From: Deltaproteobacteria bacterium
Lineage (GTDB): Bacteria > Desulfobacterota > Deferrimicrobia > Deferrimicrobiales > Deferrimicrobiaceae
Length of the DNA: 42,682 nucleotides
NCBI GenBank assembly: GCA_025356865.1
Contig: JANXQJ010000090.1
Span: 1-42,682, forward strand
Reading direction: 5' to 3'
The position numbers and the translations under genes are program-made. Shown piece after piece: positions 36,580 through 42,682 of the stretch (position 1 is the first letter of the stretch; each line of letters starts with the position of its first letter). Below the pieces are notes generated by a model. The model was not told the DNA's origin and did not search any database. It was given only the letters and a program-made list of their open reading frames with translations.

Positions 36580-37746
36580 ATGTCCGCCCAGCCGTCCTCC
36601 CCCGTCCGCTCCCGCCTCGCACGGTTCACGCGCCTCGTCGCCTTGAACGTCGCGATCCTCGTCGGGCTCCTACTCCTCGTCGAAGGGGCGTCGTCGTTCA
36701 CCTTCTTCGCGAAGGCGATCGTCGAGTCGATGTCCGCCTCGCCGTCGGCCGACCGGAACGCGGGGCGCTTGCACACCGCCTACGATCCAGAACTCGGATG
36801 GGCGAACCGCCTGAACGCCCGCGTCCCCGGGGCGTACGGACCGGGGAAGGATCTCCGGACGAACGCGCAGGGGTTCCGCGGCGCCCGGGACGTCGCTGCG
36901 AAGGTGCCGGCGGGGAAGGTCCGCATCGCCTGCTCGGGCGACTCGTACACGTTCGGCGTCGGCGTCGAGGACGCCGATACGTGGGTCGCGCAGCTGTCGA
37001 CGCTCGCACCGCGGCTCGAGACGGTCAACCTGGGGGTGGGCGGGTACGGCGTCGACCAGGCGTACCTCAGGTACCTGCGCGACGGTCGGCCGCTCGCCCC
37101 CGACATGCACATCTTCGCCTTCATCAGCGACGACTTCCGGCGGATGCTCCAGCCACAGTTCTTCGGGAGGAGCAAACCGCTCCTCTCGGTCGCGGACGGG
37201 AGGCTCGTCGTCGGGAACGTCCCGGTGCCGCGCGATGATCCGGCGTCGTTGTCCTCCCGGGAGCGGCTCACGAATTCGGTGCTCATCCGTCTCCGGACGA
37301 TCGAGCTCCTCCGCGACGCCATGGCGGGCCGCCCGCACTTCCCCGTCGAACCGGTCGCACCCGTCGCGACGGAGGTGTTCAAGTCGCTTGCGGAGACGAG
37401 CCGCGCGCAGCGGTCGGTGCTCGTCCTCGTCTACCTTCCGGTGCGGAAGGATTGCATCGGCCGCCCGAACGACAACCTGCGGGAGTGGCTTGCCGCGACC
37501 GCCCGCCGTCTCGGCGTCCCGTTCGTCGACCTGACCGACGACTTCCGGAAGCTCCCGTCCGGGAAACTCGACGCGCTGTACCTCCCCGAGTCGCCGATTC
37601 ACGGGTACTTCGGCGCCATGCACTACACCGAAGCCGGGAACCGATTCGCCGCGGAGAAGCTAATCCCGAGGCTCGAGGCGGTCTGGCGCAAGGCGCGCCC
37701 CGATCGCCCCGACGCGTTTCAGCCATCGGCACCGATTTCGCCTTGA
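36580..37746 (+). CDS. SGNH/GDSL-hydrolase-like membrane-anchored protein
   Basis: N-terminal TM; VRIACSGDSYTFGVGVEDADTWVAQL (SGNH block I), NLGVGGYGVDQAYL, HYTEAGNRFAAEKLI (C-terminal H). Confidence 0.87.
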   Translation: MSAQPSSPVRSRLARFTRLVALNVAILVGLLLLVEGASSFTFFAKAIVESMSASPSADRNAGRLHTAYDPELGWANRLNARVPGAYGPGKDLRTNAQGFRGARDVAAKVPAGKVRIACSGDSYTFGVGVEDADTWVAQLSTLAPRLETVNLGVGGYGVDQAYLRYLRDGRPLAPDMHIFAFISDDFRRMLQPQFFGRSKPLLSVADGRLVVGNVPVPRDDPASLSSRERLTNSVLIRLRTIELLRDAMAGRPHFPVEPVAPVATEVFKSLAETSRAQRSVLVLVYLPVRKDCIGRPNDNLREWLAATARRLGVPFVDLTDDFRKLPSGKLDALYLPESPIHGYFGAMHYTEAGNRFAAEKLIPRLEAVWRKARPDRPDAFQPSAPISP

Positions 37747-39146
37747 GGTTCAACTCGCTGTCCTATGCCCTGTTCCTGCCGGTCGTGTACCTGGTCTTCC
37801 ACTTCACGGCCGACCGGTATCGCCGGCTCGTCCTCCTCGTGGCCAGCTACGGCTTCTACGCCGCCCTCCAGGCTCCCTACCTCCCGGCCGCGCTCTTCGC
37901 CACGACCTGCGTCGCCTACGGCTGCGGCCTCCGCATCGCGGCGATCCGGGAGAAAGCCGCACGGCGGCGGTGGCTGTTCCTCGGCGTCTCGGCGTGCGTT
38001 TCGCTGCTGGCCGGGATGAAATACGTCCCCTCGACCCTCCTCCTCGCCGGCGTCTCCTATTTCACCTTCCAGGCCGTCTCCTACCTGGTCGACGTCTCCC
38101 GGGGCGACGTGGAAGCGGAACGCCGCTTCGGGCATTTCGCCCTCTACATGGCGTTCTTTCCCAAGCTGCTGCAGGGTCCCATCGAGCGGGCCGAGACGCT
38201 GCTGCCCCAGCTCGGGAAACGGTATTCGTTCGACTACGACGCGGTGCGCGGCGGGATGCTCCTGTTCACCTGGGGGCTGTTCCAGAAGGTCGTGGTGGCC
38301 GACCGGCTGGCGCTCTACGCCGATGCGGTCTACAACGACGTGCACGGCTTTTCCGGTCTCCCCCTGCTGATCGGCACCTACGCCTATGCGCTCCAGATCT
38401 ATTTCGACTTTTCCGGCTACACGGACATGGCGCTCGGGACGGGGCGGATCTTCGGCATCGAACTGACCGGGAACTTCAATCGTCCCTACGGGGCCGTTTC
38501 GGTGGCGGATTTCTGGCGCCGGTGGCACATCTCCTTTTCCCGGTGGATCCGGGACTACCTCTTCATGCCCCTTCAGGTGAAGCTGCGCGGGTGGGGACGG
38601 ACGGGCACGACGGTGGCGCTGGCCGTCACCTTCCTCCTTTCCGGAATGTGGCACGGGGCGCGCTGGGGATTCGTCGCCTGGGGGCTGATGCACGGGCTCT
38701 TCCTGGCCGCCGCCCTCTACTATCGTCCGTGGCAGAAGCGGCTTCACGGAAGCCTGGGGCTCGATCGAAGCCGGTACCTCGCCGGATGGCAGAAGTTCTT
38801 CACCTTCCACACGGTGTGCCTTGCCTGGATCTTCTTCCGGGCGGACGGCATGCCCGACGCCGTCCACGTGGTGACGCGGCTGTTCGATTTCCGCGCGAAC
38901 GTCCTTTCGATCCGGGAGGCGGGGCTCGAGGCCTTCCTCTCCGGCAACGTCCTTCTCGGCCAGGGGGCGGGCGCGGGCGTGACGATGGCCGTCCTCCTGA
39001 CCTTCCTGCTCCTCGTCCGCAGGGAACGGGTGATGGCGGTTCAGAACGAACGGTGGCCGGTCCGGTGGCTGACCTATTACGCCCTGCTGGCGGCGATCTT
39101 CGCGCTGCGGCTGGGCGACACCCAGTTCCTCTACTACCGGTTCTAG
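37743..39146 (+). CDS. MBOAT family O-acyltransferase (AlgI-like)
   Basis: TTG start overlapping previous stop; GVSYFTFQAVSYLVDV, YMAFFPKLLQGPIERAETLLPQL, DFSGYTDMALGTGRIFGIELTGNFNRPY, ADFWRRWHISFSRWIRDYLFMPL, LSGMWHGARW. Confidence 0.94.
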   Translation: MRFNSLSYALFLPVVYLVFHFTADRYRRLVLLVASYGFYAALQAPYLPAALFATTCVAYGCGLRIAAIREKAARRRWLFLGVSACVSLLAGMKYVPSTLLLAGVSYFTFQAVSYLVDVSRGDVEAERRFGHFALYMAFFPKLLQGPIERAETLLPQLGKRYSFDYDAVRGGMLLFTWGLFQKVVVADRLALYADAVYNDVHGFSGLPLLIGTYAYALQIYFDFSGYTDMALGTGRIFGIELTGNFNRPYGAVSVADFWRRWHISFSRWIRDYLFMPLQVKLRGWGRTGTTVALAVTFLLSGMWHGARWGFVAWGLMHGLFLAAALYYRPWQKRLHGSLGLDRSRYLAGWQKFFTFHTVCLAWIFFRADGMPDAVHVVTRLFDFRANVLSIREAGLEAFLSGNVLLGQGAGAGVTMAVLLTFLLLVRRERVMAVQNERWPVRWLTYYALLAAIFALRLGDTQFLYYRF

Positions 39147-39161
39147 GCGGCCAGGTCCCCG

Positions 39162-40211
39162 ATGCGTCGATCGCTCTCGTCGCTGGCCCTCAAGGCCGCA
39201 CTGCTCCTGCTGCCGTTGCTGCTGTTGACCTCGGTCGCCGCCTGGCTCGACCCGCTCCGCTTCTTCCGCGACTACGACGACTACTACAAGGACAACTTCG
39301 TCGCCGGCAACCGGGAACTGGTGTGCCTCCGGCTGTACCAGCGGAACGTCCCGACGGTCCGGTACGACTCCTTCATCTTCGGCAGCTCCCGGAGCCTCGC
39401 CTTCCGGGTCGAAAACTGGGCGAAATACCTGCCGGAGGGGTCGCGCGGCTTTCATTTCGACGCCTCGGGCGAGGGGGTCTACGGGATCTACAACAAGATG
39501 CGCTACATCGAGGAAACGGGAGGAACCCTCCGGAACGCGCTCATCGTGCTCGACCGCGACAAGATGTCGACCACCCGGGACCGGAAAGGCCACCTGTACG
39601 TCTCCCCCCCCGAGCTGTCGAAAGGGTCCAGGATCTCGTATTGCCGGGAGTTCGTGAAACCGCTGTTCGACTTCCGCTTCGTCGCGGGCTACCTGGACTA
39701 CTCGCTCTTCCGAAAATATCGGGGCTACATGGCGTCCTTTTTCCTCAAGGCCTCCTGCGAGCACGTCTCGAACAACCGGACGGGCGACCTGTATTACGGG
39801 TACGACCGGATGATCGAGGACAACGCGGCGGACTACTACGAGACGCTGGTGAAGTCGGGGGTGTTTTTCGACCGGGACGCCGCGCGCAGGGGCGCCCCGC
39901 GACCCCTTCCGCCCGGAGATGCCGAAATCGGCTACCTGAGGCGGATCCGGGAAATCCTGGCGAGGCACGGGACCTCATACCGGGTCGTGGTGTCCCCCTG
40001 CTACGACCAGATCCCGCTCGACGAAGGTCGGAGAACGCTGCTCGCGGAACTGTTCGGGGAGAACTTCCACGATTTCTCGGGCGTCAACCGGTTCACGAAT
40101 TCGATCTACAACTACTACGAAGACTCCCACTACCGTCCCCACGTGGCGAACGAGATCATGGAATCGATCTACGCGCGCCCCCTCTCGAAGCGGGAGGCTC
40201 CCGGGAAATAA
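39162..40211 (+). CDS. Exported SGNH/DltD-like protein of the acylation cluster
   Basis: N-terminal TM; DSFIFGSSRSLAFRVENWAKYLP (G-S-S-R block); HYRPHVANEIMESIY near C-terminus. Confidence 0.75.
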   Translation: MRRSLSSLALKAALLLLPLLLLTSVAAWLDPLRFFRDYDDYYKDNFVAGNRELVCLRLYQRNVPTVRYDSFIFGSSRSLAFRVENWAKYLPEGSRGFHFDASGEGVYGIYNKMRYIEETGGTLRNALIVLDRDKMSTTRDRKGHLYVSPPELSKGSRISYCREFVKPLFDFRFVAGYLDYSLFRKYRGYMASFFLKASCEHVSNNRTGDLYYGYDRMIEDNAADYYETLVKSGVFFDRDAARRGAPRPLPPGDAEIGYLRRIREILARHGTSYRVVVSPCYDQIPLDEGRRTLLAELFGENFHDFSGVNRFTNSIYNYYEDSHYRPHVANEIMESIYARPLSKREAPGK

Positions 40212-41251
40212 CGCGCGAGGAAGGCGCGCGTCATCGCCTGGACGACCCGCGAGGAGAGGTCCGGCGCGTCCGGCAGGTCGTCGTTCAGGCAGAAGAACTT
40301 CGGGCGGCGCCGGGCGAGCCGGTGGAATCGTCGCGCCATCCCGACCACGGAAGGGACCAGCGGGACGTAGCGGTAGACGTCCGGATCCGGCGGGCCGGTG
40401 ACCGGACGCTGCAGGGGTGCGAGTTCCGGCGACTCGAGGAGCCGGTAGTAGTAAAGGACGTGCAGGGCGGCGTCGGAGGGGTCGCGGAAGCGGTGGCCGA
40501 CGGTCCGGGCGAACGGTTCGGGGAAGGCGCGAACGAGTTCGTCGATCCTCTCCCGGTCGTACGGCCGGGGGGCATGCGCGACCGCCCGTCGGCGCGGGGC
40601 GGGCGAGTCGCCGTCGAGCAGCCGCAGGGAACCGGCGAACGCCCGGTCCGTCACGGTCCCGTTCCCCGTGTCGACGGGGAAATCCCAGTCGTCGAACCGG
40701 ATGCGGTGCCCTCCCTCGGGCGTGAAGAAATCCGACGGGCTGACGGGCGCCCCGAGGAAGAAATCGTCGTTGAAGTAGACGAAGCGCCGGGAAAGGCCCG
40801 GAACCCTGTGGAGGCACGCTTCGATCGCGAGGGAGTTGCAGCAGGGAAGCCGCCCCCGCCCGCCCGCCGGGAAGATCTCCTCGTGCGAGACGAGGGAAAG
40901 GCCGGGCGCCTTGCGGTCGAGCCATCCCGGGAGATGCCCGTCCGTGACGACGTGGACGGTCCGGACCCAGGGGGCGAAGCGCTCGAGCGACCGCAGGGAG
41001 TACCGGAGCTCGCCGTTGTCCCGGAAACGGCGGCCGGAAAGCCCCGCCGCCGAACCGTCGGTCCAGAGATACACCGCGTCGAGTGGATGGGGATGCTGCG
41101 TCACCCGGCCGGTCCGGCGCCGGCGGCCAGGCGGTAGGCTCGAGCGTCCGCTCCTCGTGGACGCCCGCACCGAATGTTCGACATCCTCATTCGCATCCCC
41201 CCATGCCCGGGGTCTCCGGACCGGATGAAGCGCTGGCCATCCGTAGGGCAT
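40169..41251 (-). CDS. Stealth-family (polysaccharide phosphotransferase-like) protein; start uncertain (GTG 41104 also possible)
   Basis: LDAVYLWTDGS (CR1-like), RDNGELRYSLRSLERFAPWVRTVHVVTDGHLPGWLD (CR2), SRRFVYFNDDFFLGAPVSPSDFFTPEGG (CR3-like). Confidence 0.87.
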   Translation of the reverse strand: MPYGWPALHPVRRPRAWGDANEDVEHSVRASTRSGRSSLPPGRRRRTGRVTQHPHPLDAVYLWTDGSAAGLSGRRFRDNGELRYSLRSLERFAPWVRTVHVVTDGHLPGWLDRKAPGLSLVSHEEIFPAGGRGRLPCCNSLAIEACLHRVPGLSRRFVYFNDDFFLGAPVSPSDFFTPEGGHRIRFDDWDFPVDTGNGTVTDRAFAGSLRLLDGDSPAPRRRAVAHAPRPYDRERIDELVRAFPEPFARTVGHRFRDPSDAALHVLYYYRLLESPELAPLQRPVTGPPDPDVYRYVPLVPSVVGMARRFHRLARRRPKFFCLNDDLPDAPDLSSRVVQAMTRAFLARYFPGASRFERGRA

Positions 41252-41275
41252 CAGCCCCCCCCGGAGTGTTCCCCC

Positions 41276-41449
41276 TCACGCGGTCTTTCTCCGGGCCGGC
41301 AAGTCCGTCCTGCATGCCCGCTTCAAATCTTCTTCACCTTGTCGCCAGAACGCAAGCCGCTCTTCCGGAGAAAGGGATTCCAGCTGTCGCTCGATCTGCT
41401 CCGCGGCAACGCGCTTCATCTCGACGCAATCGAACTTTTTATTCTTCAT
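41276..41449 (-). CDS. Small protein overlapping the PIN gene; candidate antitoxin
   Basis: 57 aa, MKNKKFDCVEMKRVAAEQIERQLESLSPEERLAFWRQGEEDLKRACRTDLPARRKTA; ATG overlaps the PIN-frame stop. Confidence 0.6.
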   Translation of the reverse strand: MKNKKFDCVEMKRVAAEQIERQLESLSPEERLAFWRQGEEDLKRACRTDLPARRKTA

Positions 41450-41862
41450 GTTGCACGACCTCCAACGGAGAGTAGATCGCGATCGGTCTGTACCCTTGCA
41501 GGGCGTTTACCGCATTGAACAGCGGTATCTTCTGGTAATTGACGATGTGCTTGAAATTCCAGCTCACGATCATTTCGCAGCCCCCAACCGTTGCCAAGGC
41601 CACGTGCAAGGCATCGTCGTGGGAATTCTTCTTCGGATATGGATGCAAGATGAGCCAAAGGCAGCAAATCCCTGAAATGACGCTTGACGGATTCCAGGGC
41701 AAACTCCAATTCCCGGCGAACAACCTCGGAGACAAACAGGATGAACTCGCCCTCTCGAACGGCTGCGAAAAACGCATTGCTCGGATCGGCGAATTCGTCG
41801 TCTTCGACACCTCCGTCGACCGAAGTATCTGCATAAACGAATAGTGGGGATCGTTGTTTCAT
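41439..41862 (-). pseudogene. PIN-domain protein (toxin-like) split by an apparent frameshift
   Basis: Frame 1 MKQRSPLFVYADTSVDGGVEDDEFADPSNAFFAAVREGEFILFVSEVVRRELEFALESVKRHFRDLLPLAHL continues in another frame as HPYPKKNSHDDALHVALATVGGCEMIVSWNFKHIVNYQKIPLFNAVNALQGYRPIAIYSPLEVV. Confidence 0.8.
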
Positions 41863-41900
41863 TTCCGCAGTATACCGCTCTCGGTTAGCCCCTGAAACGA

Positions 41901-41934
41901 CAAACGGGAAACCGATTTCTCGGTTTCCCGTTTG
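41901..41934. terminator. Strong hairpin terminator downstream of the tRNA-Lys 3' end
   Basis: CAAACGGGAAACCGA-TTTC-TCGGTTTCCCGTTTG, 15-bp perfect stem. Confidence 0.7.
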
Positions 41935-41942
41935 GGAAAGAT

Positions 41943-41988
41943 TGGTGGGCCATGTAGGAATCGAACCTACAACCTCCGGATTAAGAGC
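41943..41988 (-). tRNA. tRNA-Lys(CTT) 3' half only (anticodon loop to CCA)
   Basis: Minus strand CTCTTAATCCGGAGGTTGTAGGTTCGATTCCTACATGGCCCACCA matches tRNA-Lys from the anticodon loop; the 5' half (GGGCCAT...) and anticodon 5' stem are absent upstream. Confidence 0.85.
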
Positions 41989-42110
41989 CCCTCGTCCCCT
42001 CCGCCGGGCGACCTAACCGCGACGAGCGGATCGCCAAGAAACGCAACGAGAAAAGGACTCCGGCAGCACGAAGTGGGGCCGGGCGGATGCCGCTGCGTAT
42101 TCCGACGAAT

Positions 42111-42199
42111 TTGATCCGCGATTCCATTTCAAACTGAACAGCTGTTCCAATTTTAGCTGATCGCTGATTCCAAACCAAACTGATCACCGATTCCAATCC
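42111..42199. repeat. Four imperfect ~20-24 bp repeats at the IS21 end (putative transposase-binding sites)
   Basis: TTGATCCGCGATTCCATTTC / AAACTGAACAGCTGTTCCAATTTT / AGCTGATCGCTGATTCCAAACC / AAACTGATCACCGATTCCAATCC. Confidence 0.7.
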
Positions 42200-42315
42200 A
42201 AGTCGACTCACAGTCAAAAAGAGGGCTTCGAAAGGGACGATTTGAGTGGGCCTTGAAGCGGCGTCGATTTGCAGTACGGGGAGGACGACACGACTGCTTA
42301 TCATGGCCTGCTTAT

Positions 42316-42682
42316 TTAGAATATTCCGTCTTTGTCCCCTTCTTTCCGTTTCCGCATAGACTCCCCCTTCATCGTAATCTTGTGGGCGTTGTGGACCAAC
42401 CGGTCCAGAATGGCGTCGGCCAATGTGCCATCGCCAATAAACTCGTGCCAAAGGTCAACAGGGAGTTGGCTTGTTACCAGCGTCGAGCGCGTGCCGTGAC
42501 GATCGTCCATGATCTCCAGCAGGTCGCGCCGCTGCTCGCTGCCCAGCGGTTCCAGTCCCCAGTCGTCCAAGATGAGCAAGTCTGTCTTCGCGATGCCGGC
42601 CAGAAAACGAAGATGCCGGCCTTCCCCGCGGGACTGGTCAATCTCTTCGAATAACCGGCGAACTCTGCGATAGACGACCGTA
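42316..42682 (-). CDS. istB: IstB-like ATP-binding protein of an IS21-family element, N-terminus cut by window
   Basis: RRLFEEIDQSRGEGRHLRFLAGIAKTDLLILDDWGLEPLGSEQRRDLLEIMDDRHGTRSTLVTSQLPVDLWHEFIGDGTLADAILDRLVHNAHKITMKGESMR. Confidence 0.92.
   Translation of the reverse strand, partial: TVVYRRVRRLFEEIDQSRGEGRHLRFLAGIAKTDLLILDDWGLEPLGSEQRRDLLEIMDDRHGTRSTLVTSQLPVDLWHEFIGDGTLADAILDRLVHNAHKITMKGESMRKRKEGDKDGIF

Larger units (their letters stand above)
42088..42682 (-). mobile_element. IS21-family insertion sequence, partial; boundary at about 42088 inferred
   Basis: IstB-like ATPase plus a cluster of repeated terminal motifs downstream of it. Confidence 0.7.

Noticed and set aside
41932-42114. 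60-aa ORF MGKIGGPCRNRTYNLRIKSP...
   Set aside because: Translation of the antisense of a tRNA 3' end, a well-known annotation artefact.
1-42682. CRISPR array, rRNA operon or complete tRNA
   Set aside because: No regularly spaced direct repeats, no rRNA-like sequence, and only one tRNA half-gene was seen.

Overview
A 42.7 kb, high-GC window from an anaerobic bacterium. Gene content looks Desulfuromonadota/Deltaproteobacteria-like, but this is inferred from gene content only. Most of it is ordinary chromosome: a tungsten locus (AOR, FdhD, TupABC, MoeA), msrB, pgm plus a PfkB kinase, ChaN-PDZ, a LpoB/YcfL/COG3014 lipoprotein block, a DUF342/FapA protein, a divergent TGT-like protein, DUF190-crcB, pgpA, an ABC-2 exporter, a liv branched-chain-type ABC operon with a universal stress protein, a nitrosative-stress-like cluster (hemerythrin/ScdA_N, Fe-S protein, DUF1847), an Rrf2-flavoprotein pair, and a polysaccharide acylation/Stealth cluster. 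From about 33.5 kb to the end the window is accessory: a partial livF-usp duplicate, truncated response-regulator and sensor fragments, a frameshifted PIN gene with a small partner, a tRNA-Lys 3' half (candidate att site) and an IS21-family end. Items most worth a second look: (1) a 105-bp MITE-like element with perfect 20-bp inverted repeats and CTAG at both ends, sitting exactly on the shared stop codons of two convergent genes; (2) a TGT-like protein without the usual zinc motif, next to a perfect FNR-type palindrome; (3) the tRNA-Lys half-gene/IS21 junction; (4) the truncated livF-usp duplicate; (5) several uncharacterised proteins (728-aa membrane protein with an EF-hand, tiny two-CXXCH lipoprotein, SnoaL-like protein with an Asp/Cys/His tail). 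No CRISPR array, rRNA or complete tRNA was found. No clear new multi-gene defence system is evident.
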